A stretch of DNA of 64,000 bases from Methylocystis sp. B8 (GCF_005771425.1 NZ_VBTZ01000002.1:186001-250000); one strand, 5' to 3'; numbered from the stretch's first letter, positions 36,185 to 45,116 are shown. Made by a program: numbers and translations. Notes: generated from the letters alone by a model not told the origin.

Positions 36185-38200
36185 CTAGATATCGACGAGC
36201 TCCGCCGCGAAGGCGGCGCGTTCCTGGATGAAGGCGAAGCGCGCTTCCGCCCTGTTTCCCATCAGCCGCTCGACGCAATCGGCGGTCTCCTCACGATCTT
36301 CCGGTTCGACGACGACCTTAAGGAGGGTGCGCTTCGTCGGATCCATCGTCGTTTCCTTGAGCTGAGCCGCGCTCATCTCGCCGAGCCCCTTGAAGCGGCT
36401 CGTCTCGATCTTTCCTTTGCCGGTCAATTCCTTGGCGATCAGCTCGTCGCGATGCTCATTGTCGCGCGCATAGACGGTCTTGGCGCCCTGCGTCAGCTTA
36501 TAGAGCGGCGGTTGCGCGAGATAGAGATGCCCGTTCTCGATGAGCCGCGGCATCTGCCGATAGAAAAAAGTGATGAGCAGCGACGCGATATGGGCGCCGT
36601 CGACGTCGGCGTCGGTCATCACGATCACCTTCTCGTAGCGCAGATCCTCATCGCGGTAATGCGCGCCCAATCCGCAGCCGAGCGCCTGAGTCAGATCGGC
36701 GAGCTGCTGATTGGCGAGGAGCTTGTCTTTCGTCGCCGAGGCGACGTTGAGAATCTTGCCGCGCAACGGCAAAATCGCCTGCGTTGCGCGGTTGCGCCCC
36801 TCCTTCGCAGAGCCGCCGGCTGAGTCGCCTTCGACGATGAACAGTTCTGAGCCCTGCGCCGAATTATTCGTGCAGTCGACGAGCTTGCCGGGCAGACGCA
36901 GTTTGCGGGTCGCCGTCTTGCGGGCGATGTCCTTCTCGGCGCGCCGGCGCTGACGCTCCTCGGCGCGCTCCACGGCGAAATCTAAGAGCTTATTGGCCTG
37001 TGACGGCGCGCCGGCGAGCCAGTGGTCGAAGGCGTCGCGCACCGCGCTCTCGACGATGCGCGAAGCTTCGACGCTCATCAGCCGGCTTTTGTTTTGGCCC
37101 TGAAACTCCGGCTCGCGGATGAAGACGGAGATCATCGCGGCCGACTGGCCCATGAGATCGTCGGCGGCGATGTCCTTGGCGCGCTTCGCCTGTCCGACGC
37201 GCTCGGCGTGATCCTTGAGCGCCTTCAACAGCGCGGCGCGAAATCCCGCTTCATGCGTGCCGCCGTCCGGCGTCGGAATGGTGTTGCAATAAGAGTGAAC
37301 GAAACCGTCGTCCTCGGCGAGCCAAGAAACCGCCCATTCAAGCGAACCGTGACCGCCTTCCTTCGTGATCTTGCCGACGAAGGGCTGGTCGGTGACGAAC
37401 TCCTTGCCGTGGATTTCGCGCGCCAGATAATCCTTCAGCCCGCCAGGAAAGCGCAGCACCGCCTCATGCGGCGTATCGGCGCCTGGCTCGATCAGCGAAG
37501 GATCGCAGCGCCAGCGGATCTCGACGCCGCCGAAGAGATAGGCTTTGGAGCGCGACATGCGGAAGAGTCGCGCCGGCTTCCAATGCGCATTCGCGCCGAA
37601 AATCTGCGCATCGGGCTTGAAGCGCACCTTGGTGCCGCGCCGATTGGCGATACGCCCGAGCGATTTAAGCTTGCCGAGCGGTTCTCCGCGCGAAAACTCC
37701 TGCCGGTAAAGTTCGCCGCCTGTCGCGACTTCGACTTCGAGCTTTTCCGACAGCGCATTGACGACAGAAACGCCGACGCCATGCAGACCGCCTGAGGTCT
37801 GATAGGCGCCTGAATCGAATTTGCCGCCGGCGTGGAGCGTCGTCATCACCACTTCCAGCGCCGATTTCTTGGGAAACTTCGGATGCGGATCGACGGGAAT
37901 GCCGCGGCCATTGTCGATGACGGTGAGCCAGCCTCCTGTTTCCAGCGTCACTTCGATGAAGGTCGCATGGCCGGCCACGGCCTCGTCCATGGCGTTGTCC
38001 AGCACCTCGGCGAAGAGATGATGCATCGCCGCTTCGTCGGTGCCGCCGATATACATGCCGGGGCGCCGGCGGACGGGCTCGAGCCCCTCCAGCACTTCGA
38101 TCGAGGCGGCCGAATATTCAGCCGGACCTCGTTTTGCGGCGGGTTTCGCTGCGGGCGCCTTGCGCGCCGCGCCGCTGAAAAGATCGGGTTTTGAAGCCAT
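36185..38200 (-). CDS. parE: DNA topoisomerase IV subunit B
   Basis: The 671-residue ATPase subunit of topoisomerase IV, which decatenates daughter chromosomes. The GHKL ATPase includes EVLDNAMDEAVAGH, the VIDNGRGIPVD loop, and the GGLHGVGVSVVNAL lid. The TOPRIM domain contains LFIVEGDSAGGSAKEGRNR, then TDADVDGAHI and the FKGLGEMSA turn. The YIGGTDEAAMHH segment and the ending AAFAAELVDI distinguish ParE from GyrB. It has an alanine- and lysine-rich N-terminal extension of 30 residues. parC is not in the window. The histidine kinase gene follows on the same strand after 62 bases. Confidence 0.95.
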   Translation of the reverse strand: MASKPDLFSGAARKAPAAKPAAKRGPAEYSAASIEVLEGLEPVRRRPGMYIGGTDEAAMHHLFAEVLDNAMDEAVAGHATFIEVTLETGGWLTVIDNGRGIPVDPHPKFPKKSALEVVMTTLHAGGKFDSGAYQTSGGLHGVGVSVVNALSEKLEVEVATGGELYRQEFSRGEPLGKLKSLGRIANRRGTKVRFKPDAQIFGANAHWKPARLFRMSRSKAYLFGGVEIRWRCDPSLIEPGADTPHEAVLRFPGGLKDYLAREIHGKEFVTDQPFVGKITKEGGHGSLEWAVSWLAEDDGFVHSYCNTIPTPDGGTHEAGFRAALLKALKDHAERVGQAKRAKDIAADDLMGQSAAMISVFIREPEFQGQNKSRLMSVEASRIVESAVRDAFDHWLAGAPSQANKLLDFAVERAEERQRRRAEKDIARKTATRKLRLPGKLVDCTNNSAQGSELFIVEGDSAGGSAKEGRNRATQAILPLRGKILNVASATKDKLLANQQLADLTQALGCGLGAHYRDEDLRYEKVIVMTDADVDGAHIASLLITFFYRQMPRLIENGHLYLAQPPLYKLTQGAKTVYARDNEHRDELIAKELTGKGKIETSRFKGLGEMSAAQLKETTMDPTKRTLLKVVVEPEDREETADCVERLMGNRAEARFAFIQERAAFAAELVDI

Positions 38201-38392
38201 GGGCGATATTAGCGTGATTCGGGATCGGGTAGGCCGGTCGAGCGCAGCCGTTTCGCCGCGGCCGACACATGGCCTTCACAAAAAAGGCAGATGCCGCTTT
38301 GACTTGTCGCATAGGCGACACTGGGGCATGCTCTGGCCCGACTGAATACTCTCCTAAGGATTATCGCTCAATCGAAAAATTTGGAGCCTTCC

Positions 38393-39961
38393 ATGGCGCA
38401 GATACAGGAATTGGCGGTCTACGAGGTCGACGTCGCGCCGCCAACCGGCAAAGCCTTCACGCCAGCTTTCTTTGTCGAAAGCACCGCGCCGGAAAATATT
38501 GACGATAAGGAGAGCGCTTTACCGACGCCGGACTACTGCAAGCCTTCAACGATCGACCAAATCGTCGAAACATTGGCCAAGCAGCAAAAGCCTAAACTCT
38601 TGATCACCGTGCACGGCTTCAATACGCCGCGCGACAGAGTCCTCGAGACCTATCGTAAGTCGTTCGTCGCGGTGAACGAGGACGATGAGCTCCAAGGGCG
38701 CGGCGTCGTCTGCGTCGGCTATCGCTGGCCGTCGGAAGCGATGGGAACGCCTTGGCGAACCGGTTTGAACGCCGCTCCATTCTTCTTGCTCGGTATTTTG
38801 CTCGCGTCGCTCGCCGCCGTGTATCTGGTGAATTTCCGATTCGAGATATGCGAGTGGGGGAAATTTTGGCGCGTCGCCGTGACCGCCATTACCGCGACGA
38901 TGGCCGTCATCCCGCTTACGCTGTTTCTGCTGCGGCTCATCGTCTATTTCCGCGACGGCTTCCGCGCGACGAATTACGGCGTGCCGGACCTCGTCAATCT
39001 GATCCGTGAGATCGACGACAGATTGGCGCAGAAGCCGAAACCACGGCTCTTCAGGGCGCGCGCCGACGATCTCTCCGCAAGGGTCGACCTTTCCTTTATC
39101 GGCCATAGCATGGGCGGCTTCGTCGTCACCAACGCGGTGCGCATTCTGTCCGATGTGTTTTCGCCCGAGGCGATCGCGGCCATGCGCTACGGCGTGGAAA
39201 TGCCCGGAAGCTATGACGAGAGGAAGCAGCGCGAGCAGAGATCGAAGATCGGCAAGAGTTTTCTGTTGCGCCGCCTGGTGTTGGTCTCGCCCGACATTCC
39301 GGCGGAAGTGCTGCTTCTGGGCCGAAGCAATGCCCTGCACTCGTCATTGATCCGCTTTCAGGAGGCGCATCTCTTCTCGAACGAGGGCGATGAAGTCTTG
39401 CGCGACATTTCGACGACGGCGAATTTCTTTTCGCTGCCGACGAAGAGCCGCAGGTTTGGCTATCGGCTCGGCAATGTCGGCGTGCTGACCGGATGGGGAA
39501 TTTCGGAACAGCTCACGCTCGGCAATTTGCGCGTCGGCGCTCGCACGCTGTATCAGCTTTATGCCGAACTCGACGCCGCGCAGTCCGAAGAATCCTTCGC
39601 CCAGAGGCTCACCTATTTCGATTGCACCGACAGCATCGACGCCGATGGCTTTGGGGTGGTGACGGATGCGATTACCAGCAAGTCGCCAAATCTGTCCTGG
39701 CTCGGACATCTGCATCTGCTTTGGATCTATGTCACGGGCAAGGTCGACGTCCATTCCGGCTACTTCTTGAAGCCGAGCCTCGTGCGTCAGCTTATTTATC
39801 GATTTGCGGCGATCGGCTATGGCGATTCTGAAAAGCTCTACGGCGGTCTGTCCGCTTTGAGCGCGCTGTGTGAAGAATATCAGATCAAGGCGCTGAAACC
39901 CGGCGAGCGCAGTATCGCCGCCGCTACCACGCAGGACTCCGTCCACGCCGCGTCGCTATGA
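38393..39961 (+). CDS. Membrane-anchored alpha/beta hydrolase (DUF900-like)
   Basis: A 522-residue predicted serine hydrolase. The opening strand LLITVHGFNTPRD resembles DUF900 proteins, and VGYRWPSEA follows. Between this and the nucleophile two hydrophobic helices are inserted (about residues 128-146 and 161-186). The nucleophile is Ser239 in GHSMGG, with a likely Asp301 in VSPDIPAE and His454 in VHSGYF. The FSNEGDEVLRD segment matches the conserved Asn-Asp stretch of DUF900 lipases. The ATG at 38393 has GGAG seven bases upstream. The stop overlaps the next gene by four bases (ATGA), so a membrane partner is co-translated. Substrate is unknown; the active site would sit near the membrane. 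Confidence 0.8.
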   Translation: MAQIQELAVYEVDVAPPTGKAFTPAFFVESTAPENIDDKESALPTPDYCKPSTIDQIVETLAKQQKPKLLITVHGFNTPRDRVLETYRKSFVAVNEDDELQGRGVVCVGYRWPSEAMGTPWRTGLNAAPFFLLGILLASLAAVYLVNFRFEICEWGKFWRVAVTAITATMAVIPLTLFLLRLIVYFRDGFRATNYGVPDLVNLIREIDDRLAQKPKPRLFRARADDLSARVDLSFIGHSMGGFVVTNAVRILSDVFSPEAIAAMRYGVEMPGSYDERKQREQRSKIGKSFLLRRLVLVSPDIPAEVLLLGRSNALHSSLIRFQEAHLFSNEGDEVLRDISTTANFFSLPTKSRRFGYRLGNVGVLTGWGISEQLTLGNLRVGARTLYQLYAELDAAQSEESFAQRLTYFDCTDSIDADGFGVVTDAITSKSPNLSWLGHLHLLWIYVTGKVDVHSGYFLKPSLVRQLIYRFAAIGYGDSEKLYGGLSALSALCEEYQIKALKPGERSIAAATTQDSVHAASL

Positions 39962-40461
39962 TCGGATTGATCGTCGTATCTTTAAGCGTGCTGCTGCCGC
40001 TGGCGCATCTCGCCCTGAGCAAAGTCCCGAGGACTCGCGCGCGCGTCGTTCGCCTGCTGCTGCTTTACGCGCTTGTTTTCGACGTCGGCGTCATCGGCTT
40101 GCCGCTCGGCTTCATCCCTCATGTCTTCTTCCCCGATCAAGCCGCGCGAATGATCGGCTGGGCGCCCGGCAGCCCATTCCAATTCGAAGTCGGCGTTCAC
40201 GACGGCGCTTGGGGCGTTCTCGGCTTTCTGTGTATCTGGATCGGCGGCTCCTTCTGGGTCGCGACCGGGCTTGGATGGTCTTTGTTCATGCTCGGGGCAA
40301 CGTATGGCCACGTCGTGCAGACGCTTCGGGCGGGCGACTATGCGCCCTATAATTTTTTGACGATTTTTTCCGACGGCTTTGTCGCCCTCTGGCTGCTCCT
40401 GCTTCTCTATCTCTATTGGCGCTGGGAGATTTGGAAAGATGATCGCGCCGTGAACGGGTAG
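39958..40461 (+). CDS. Small four-helix membrane protein, partner of the hydrolase
   Basis: A 167-residue integral membrane protein with four predicted helices (MIGLIVVSLSVLLPLAHLAL, VRLLLLYALVFDVGVIGLPL, then WGVLGFLCIWIGGSFWVATG and FSDGFVALWLLLLLYLYW, each shown in part). It resembles a small uncharacterised membrane family, possibly DUF6790, without motifs I can assign to a reaction. His residues in PHVFF, VHDGAWG and YGHVVQ near helix ends could be a shared site. It starts within the stop of the hydrolase gene, implying coupled synthesis. It is the last gene of the unit, followed by repeat DNA. Confidence 0.75.
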   Translation: MIGLIVVSLSVLLPLAHLALSKVPRTRARVVRLLLLYALVFDVGVIGLPLGFIPHVFFPDQAARMIGWAPGSPFQFEVGVHDGAWGVLGFLCIWIGGSFWVATGLGWSLFMLGATYGHVVQTLRAGDYAPYNFLTIFSDGFVALWLLLLLYLYWRWEIWKDDRAVNG

Positions 40462-40470
40462 CGCCTACCG

Positions 40471-40611
40471 GGTCATAGCCGGGCAAAGCCGTCAAAGACG
40501 GCATCGCTTCGCTCGCCTATGTCCCGGCCATCCACGCCGAGACATTGCGTCGATTCTGCGAGGCATGCGCAACGGCGCCGCGTGGATGCCCCGACAAGCG
40601 CGGGCATGACG
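40471..40611. repeat. Palindromic intergenic repeat, family A, diverged copy with insert
   Basis: Starts GGTCATAGCCGGG and ends GGGCATGACG, with TGTCCCGGCCATCCACGCCG on one side and GGCGCCGCGTGGATGCCCCG on the other, as at 51406-51542. The left arm is interrupted by about 45 extra bases (GCCGTCAAAGACGGC hairpin). Confidence 0.7.
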
Positions 40612-40680
40612 CGGAGAGATCGCGCTTAAAAAAACTTCTCCCCACCCGCAAAACACAAACAGACAATACGGCCGCGCAAA

Positions 40681-40790
40681 TCCCTCCCCTTTACGGGGAG
40701 AGTGGCAAGCGCAGCGAGCCGGGTGGGGTTACGGAGCAACCCCCACCCGATGGCCTTCGGCGATCGACCTCCCCGCAAGGGGGAGTATGC
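40681..40790. repeat. Intergenic repeat, family E (CCCTCCCC...GGGGAG)
   Basis: Two hairpins in opposite orientation: CCCTCCCCTTTACGGGGAG with AGCGCAGCGAGCCGGGTGGGG behind it, then CCCCACCCGATGGCCTTCGG and CTCCCCGCAAGGGGGAG. Elements of this wording recur widely in methylotrophic Hyphomicrobiales; only one full copy is in the window. Confidence 0.65.
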
Positions 40791-40860
40791 GCAGCGTAAC
40801 GCGCGCATCGACGCCGTATTGATCCTGCGCTAAGACATTCAGACGGAATCCAAGGAAAAA

Positions 40861-41844
40861 ATGCAACGCTTCTTCCTCGCTCTCGCCGCCGGTTTCGCCT
40901 GCGTCTTCCTCGTCGCCGCGCCGGCGCAGGCGGAAAAACTGCGCCTCGCGCTGCAGAAGACCGGAACGCTCGGCTGGGAGCTTGCAGTGATCAAGGCCTT
41001 TGGCCTCGACAAGGAGGCGAAGCTCGACATTGACGCAACCGAACTCGCCTCGACTGACGCCGGCAAGATCGCCATTCAGGGCGGCGGCGCCGACATTATC
41101 ATTTCCGATTGGCTATGGGTCGCGCGCCAGCGCGCAGAGGATCAGAAACTGACTTTCTACCCGCATTCTTCGGCGATCGGCGCGGTAATGACAAAGGACC
41201 CCGCGATCAAAAGCGTCAAAGACCTCGCCGGCAAAAAGCTTGGCGTCGCGGGAGGGCCGCTCGACAAGAGCTGGCTCATGCTCAAGGCCTATGCGCTGAA
41301 AAACGGCGTCGATCTCGACAAGACCGCGACTGTGCTTTACGGCGCGCCGCCGCTCATCGCTGAAAAGGCGCTGCAGGGCGAGATTGATGCGGCGCTCGAA
41401 TTCTGGAATTTCGCCGCCGATCTCGAAGCGCAAGGCTTCACGCGCGCCATCGAGCTTACCGATGTCGAGAAGGCGCTCGGCGCGAAGGGCGACGTCGTCG
41501 TCACCGGCTATGTTTTTGACGAAGGCTTTGCGGCGAAGAACAAGGACGCGCTCGCGCGGTTCTTCGCAATGACCAAGAAAGCGAAACAGCTGATCGCGAC
41601 GTCTGACAAAGCCTGGAGCACGGTCATTGCTCAGCGCCTCGGCGGCAAGGACGCCAAGACTCTCGACATCTACCGCAAGCGCTATGTCGCCGGAACGCCG
41701 AAGGGCTCGATCGCTGAGCAAGAGGCCGACGCGCGCATGCTCTATGACGCGCTCGCCGCGCTCGGCGGCGAGAAGCTCGTCGGCTCGGGCAAGACGCTCG
41801 ATCCCGGAACCTTCTATAAGGGCGCTGAGGGCAAGCCGCGTTGA
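40861..41844 (+). CDS. ABC transporter substrate-binding protein, NitT/TauT type
   Basis: A 327-residue periplasmic binding protein. Residues 1-24 are a signal peptide ending AAPAQA. The body matches the NMT1/SsuA-like class used for nitrate, sulfonate, taurine or thiamine-precursor uptake: VIKAFGLDKEAKLDIDATEL, GGGADIIISDWLWVAR, SVKDLAGKKLGVAGGPLDKS, and FAAKNKDALARFF. The DWLWVA position, where these proteins bind the ligand, differs from the well-studied SsuA and TauA pockets, so the ligand is unknown. Its TGA overlaps the permease TTG start. A solute-binding protein with permease and ATPase in order forms a complete importer. Confidence 0.87.
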   Translation: MQRFFLALAAGFACVFLVAAPAQAEKLRLALQKTGTLGWELAVIKAFGLDKEAKLDIDATELASTDAGKIAIQGGGADIIISDWLWVARQRAEDQKLTFYPHSSAIGAVMTKDPAIKSVKDLAGKKLGVAGGPLDKSWLMLKAYALKNGVDLDKTATVLYGAPPLIAEKALQGEIDAALEFWNFAADLEAQGFTRAIELTDVEKALGAKGDVVVTGYVFDEGFAAKNKDALARFFAMTKKAKQLIATSDKAWSTVIAQRLGGKDAKTLDIYRKRYVAGTPKGSIAEQEADARMLYDALAALGGEKLVGSGKTLDPGTFYKGAEGKPR

Positions 41845-42596
41845 TCCGTCTGGTCTCGCTCGCGGCTCTGCTCCTCCTTTGGCAGATCGGCGCGTGGCTC
41901 TCCGATCCGCATCGCCTTCCGGGACCCGTGGCGGTCTTCGAGAAAATCTATGAGGAGGCGCTCTCTGGCGCGTTGTTCTCCAATCTTGCAATCACGCTTG
42001 CGCGCGTCGTCGCCGCCTTTGCGCTCGCCATGAGTTTCGGCGCGGCGATCGGCTATTTCATGGGCCGCAACAAGCTTGCCGACAGGTTGCTTGATCCGTG
42101 GCTCGTTGCGCTGCTCAATCTCCCCGCGCTCGTCGTCATCGTGCTCGCCTATGTTTGGGCTGGTCTCACGGAAGTCGCCGCGATCGGCGCCGTCGCGCTC
42201 AACAAGCTCCCGAACGCGATCGTCGTCGTGCGCGAAGGCGCGCGCGCGCTCGATCCGCACCTTGAAGACATGGCGTGGGTCTTCCGCTTTTCGCCTGCCG
42301 CACGCTTGAAGCATCTCGTTCTGCCGCAGCTTGCGCCCTATCTTGCGGCAGCGACGCGCTCCGGCCTTTCGCTCGTGTGGAAGATCGTTCTCGTCGTCGA
42401 ACTGCTCGGGCGCTCGAACGGCGTCGGCTTTGAGATCAACATGGCCTTTCAGCTCTTCGACATGAAGCTTCTGCTCGCTTACGCGCTTCCCTTCGTCGCG
42501 CTGATGCTCGGCGTTGAAACTTTTTTGGTGCAACCTCTTGAACGACACGTCTCGCGCTGGCGGCGCGGCGTCTCTCGACGTCTCGATCGCATCTAA
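41841..42596 (+). CDS. ABC transporter permease, NitT/TauT type
   Basis: A 251-residue inner-membrane permease with five or six helices (LVSLAALLLLWQIGAWL, FALAMSFGAAIGYFMG, LPALVVIVLAYVWAGL and more). The cytoplasmic EAA-like loop that contacts the ATPase is FRFSPAARLKHLVLPQLAPYL. A TTG codon is the only start available: it overlaps the upstream stop as TTGA, so it is translated by coupling. No ribosome site is needed in that arrangement. The final 40 residues overlap the ATPase reading frame. Substrate is shared with the binding protein and unknown. Confidence 0.86.
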   Translation: MIRLVSLAALLLLWQIGAWLSDPHRLPGPVAVFEKIYEEALSGALFSNLAITLARVVAAFALAMSFGAAIGYFMGRNKLADRLLDPWLVALLNLPALVVIVLAYVWAGLTEVAAIGAVALNKLPNAIVVVREGARALDPHLEDMAWVFRFSPAARLKHLVLPQLAPYLAAATRSGLSLVWKIVLVVELLGRSNGVGFEINMAFQLFDMKLLLAYALPFVALMLGVETFLVQPLERHVSRWRRGVSRRLDRI

Positions 42597-43302
42597 GGAT
42601 TATCATTCCGCAAGCGGACGGCCGCTTCGCGCGCTCGAGGATTTGCGGCTGACGCTGCCCGCGGGAAAGGCGGGCGCGGTCGTCGGCCCTTCCGGTTGCG
42701 GCAAGACGACCCTGCTGCGGCTCATCGCCGGCCTCGACAAGGATTTTGTTGGAACGATCGCGCTGCCCGAACACGGGCGACTCGGCATGGCCTTTCAGGA
42801 ACCGCGGCTTTTGCCCTGGCGCAGCGTCTCCGACAATATTCGCATCGCCGCGCCGCATGTGAGTGAAGCGGAGATCGCCGCGCTTCTCGATGAACTGGGG
42901 CTCGCCGAGCATGCGACGCATTTTCCGCGCGAACTCTCTCTCGGCCTCGCCCGGCGTGTGGCGCTCGCCCGCGCCCTCGCCGTCAAGCCGGATCTCCTGC
43001 TGCTTGACGAACCGCTCGTTTCGCTCGACGCGGCTCTCGCGCGCGATCTACGCGAGATGATCGCGCGGCTTATCGACGAGCGGCGCATCACGACGCTTAT
43101 CGTGACTCACGATCTGCGCGAAGCCATTGCGCTTGGCGACAAGCTGTTTCTGTTGTCGGCGCGTCCCGCTCATGTCCTCGCGACGCTCGATGTGCCAACG
43201 CCGCGAAGACATCTTGAGAAAGAGGCGGCAGAAATTATTGAGGCGCGGGCGCGAGAAGCGCTGGCGAAAGCGCGCGCTGAGCCGCCACAAAGCAAACAAT
43301 AG
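42514..43302 (+). CDS. ABC transporter ATPase with atypical signature motif
   Basis: A 262-residue ATP-binding subunit of the same importer. Walker A is GPSGCGKTT, the Q-loop is MAFQEPRLLPWRSV, Walker B is LLLLDEPLVSLD, and the switch His is in IVTHDLREA. The signature that normally reads LSGGQ is LSLGLARRVALARA, with the first Gly replaced by Leu, which is unusual. The first start codon is a TTG at 42514, with another at 42538; both lie inside the permease gene, so coupled translation is likely. It ends the three-gene unit. The SDR gene that follows is on the opposite strand. Confidence 0.86.
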   Translation: MKLFWCNLLNDTSRAGGAASLDVSIASKDYHSASGRPLRALEDLRLTLPAGKAGAVVGPSGCGKTTLLRLIAGLDKDFVGTIALPEHGRLGMAFQEPRLLPWRSVSDNIRIAAPHVSEAEIAALLDELGLAEHATHFPRELSLGLARRVALARALAVKPDLLLLDEPLVSLDAALARDLREMIARLIDERRITTLIVTHDLREAIALGDKLFLLSARPAHVLATLDVPTPRRHLEKEAAEIIEARAREALAKARAEPPQSKQ

Positions 43303-43315
43303 GCGCCGTGTTGTC

Positions 43316-43993
43316 TCACCAGAGAATATCTTCGCCGCGGTAGTCGAGATAGCGGCGCGTATCGGCGAGCGTTAACGACTCGGCGACCTGAATGATGCCG
43401 GCAACGCTGTCGCCAACGTCGAGCGTGGCGTTCGGCCCGCCCATTTCAGTCCGCACTCTACCGGGATGCATCACGACGACGACAACCCCATCGTCCTTTA
43501 GGTCAACGGCGAGACATTGCGCGATCTTGTTCAGTCCAGCCTTTGATACGCGATAGGCGACATTGGACGTGCCGTCGAGCGACATCGAGCCCAATCTACT
43601 GGTCATCATCACGATGCGCGGACGGGCGCTGCGTTTCACAAGCGGCAAGAAGGCCTGAACGACGCGCAGCGGTCCGAGCGTATTGACCGAAAGAAGATCG
43701 AGCGCGCCCTCGAAATCCATGTCGAGCGAAGTTTGCCGCTGAGGCCCATAGGCGCCGGCGTTGGCGATCAGAACATCAATCGGATCTAAGACTTGCTCGG
43801 CGGCGGCGCGTATCGCCGCCTCGTCGCGAACATCGAATTGCAGCGTGTTTGCCTGCGGCGCAGCCGCTTTCAGCGCCGCGAGCCCCGCCGCGCTGCGAAC
43901 GCTCGCGGTCACGCGTTCGCCGCGCGCCGCAAGCTGACGCGCAGCCTCCAGTCCGATGCCGCGGCTCGCGCCGGCGATAAGCCAATGAGACAT
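43316..43993 (-). CDS. Short-chain dehydrogenase/reductase
   Basis: A 225-residue NAD(P)-dependent oxidoreductase of the classical SDR type. The cofactor motif is GASRGIGLEAARQ, the NAG motif is IANAGAYGP, and the catalytic residues fit MMTSRLGSMSL (Ser) and AYRVSKAG (Tyr and Lys). The C-terminal VMHPGRVRTEMGG is also standard. The start at 43993 (MSHWLIAGAS) is chosen because earlier ATGs in frame add a Cys- and Arg-rich stretch without family counterparts. It resembles the CsgA/sepiapterin-like SDRs, so the substrate is unknown. It follows rpoH on the same strand with about 155 bases between. Confidence 0.88.
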   Translation of the reverse strand: MSHWLIAGASRGIGLEAARQLAARGERVTASVRSAAGLAALKAAAPQANTLQFDVRDEAAIRAAAEQVLDPIDVLIANAGAYGPQRQTSLDMDFEGALDLLSVNTLGPLRVVQAFLPLVKRSARPRIVMMTSRLGSMSLDGTSNVAYRVSKAGLNKIAQCLAVDLKDDGVVVVVMHPGRVRTEMGGPNATLDVGDSVAGIIQVAESLTLADTRRYLDYRGEDILW

Positions 43994-44148
43994 GTCGCCG
44001 CTCACGCGCTCCCAAATCCTGGCCGGCATATTATAGAGCGAGCGATTGCATCGAGCAGGGCGGGCGCACCGCGCGCACCCTATCAGCGAAACGGCGCCTT
44101 TCGGCGCCGCATCGTTCATTCACTCATCCAGCGTAGAGTTCGAAGCCG

Positions 44149-45033
44149 CTACTCAGCCGGCGCATGCGCCGATTCAATGCGCGCGACGCCGTCGCGCACA
44201 GCCGCCTGCACCTTCTCGAAGGCGCGCACCTCGATCTGGCGCACGCGCTCGCGCGAAACGCCGAATTCCTCGGAGAGCGTTTCAAGCGTGACCGGATCGT
44301 CGGATAAACGCCGCGCCTCGAAGATGCGCCGCTCGCGCGGATTGAGCACGTCAAGGGCGCCGCGCAGCGCCTTCAGGCGATTGTCGCTTTCTTCCTGGGC
44401 GACGAGCAGATGCTCCTGATCGACGCTATCGTCGACGAGCCAGTCCTGCCACTCGCCTTCGCCTTCTTCGCGCAACGGCGTGTTGAGCGAAGCGTCGCCG
44501 CCCATACGGCGATTCATCTCGATGACGTCCTGCTGAGAAACGCCAAGCCGGTGCGCGATCTTCTCGACGTTCTCAGGCCTGAGGTCGCCCTCCTCGAAAG
44601 CGGAGATACGGCTTTTCGCCTTGCGCAGGTTGAAGAATAGCTTCTTCTGGCTCGCCGTGGTGCCCATTTTCACGAGCGACCAGGAGCGCAGAATATATTC
44701 TTGAATGGAGGCGCGGATCCACCACATCGCGTAGGTCGCAAGGCGAAAGCCGCGTTCGGGCTCGAAGCGCTTCACGGCCTGCATCAAGCCGACATTGCCT
44801 TCCGAAATGATCTCGCCGATCGGCAAGCCGTAGCCGCGATAGCCCATGGCGATCTTGGCCACGAGCCGAAGATGCGACGTGATCAGTTCCTGCGCGGCCT
44901 TTGGGTCCTCGTGCTCGCGCCAGCGCTTGGCGAGCATATATTCCTGCTGCGGCTCCAGCATTGGAAACCGCCTGATTTCAGAGAGATAGCGCGATAGGCC
45001 GTCTTCTGAGACGATTGGCAAGGCATTCGCCAT
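44149..45033 (-). CDS. rpoH: RNA polymerase sigma-32 (heat-shock) factor
   Basis: A 294-residue sigma factor that directs RNA polymerase to heat-shock promoters. Region 2 contains EIISEGNVGLMQAVKRFEPERG and ATYAMWWIRASIQEYILRSW. The RpoH box, QKKLFFNLRKAKS, is diagnostic and separates it from RpoD. Region 4 ends SEEFGVSRERVRQIEVRAFEKVQ. The ATG at 45033 has a strong AGGAGGGA site upstream; a start eight codons earlier is less likely. Many Hyphomicrobiales carry two RpoH copies; which one this is cannot be judged. A strong TATAAT lies about 78 bases upstream. Confidence 0.95.
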   Translation of the reverse strand: MANALPIVSEDGLSRYLSEIRRFPMLEPQQEYMLAKRWREHEDPKAAQELITSHLRLVAKIAMGYRGYGLPIGEIISEGNVGLMQAVKRFEPERGFRLATYAMWWIRASIQEYILRSWSLVKMGTTASQKKLFFNLRKAKSRISAFEEGDLRPENVEKIAHRLGVSQQDVIEMNRRMGGDASLNTPLREEGEGEWQDWLVDDSVDQEHLLVAQEESDNRLKALRGALDVLNPRERRIFEARRLSDDPVTLETLSEEFGVSRERVRQIEVRAFEKVQAAVRDGVARIESAHAPAE

Positions 45034-45110
45034 AAGTCCCTCCTGACGGACCCCCAAGGATGGCGGGCCCGCAAAGCGCGGTCACCAAACGCCGACCGCG
45101 ACAGGGAGAC

Positions 45111-45116
45111 ATTATA
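45111..45116 (-). promoter_or_regulatory. Candidate -10 element of rpoH
   Basis: TATAAT on the minus strand, in CCCTATAATGTC, 78 bases before the rpoH start. A perfect consensus -10 is rare in this GC-rich DNA. The matching -35 is poor (TTTTCGA about 17-18 bases upstream), so regulation may need an activator. Confidence 0.5.

Larger units (their letters stand above)
40462..40860. other. Repeat-filled intergenic region before the ABC importer
   Basis: About 400 bases without a gene. It contains a family A palindromic element (40471-40611), and then a second repeat type at 40681-40790. The last 60 bases hold the AAGGAAAAA ribosome site of the substrate-binding-protein gene and presumably its promoter. 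Confidence 0.75.

Noticed and set aside
40471-40790. CRISPR-like repeats before the ABC importer
   Set aside because: The repeats are single inverted pairs, not regularly spaced direct repeats with unique spacers, and there are no cas genes.
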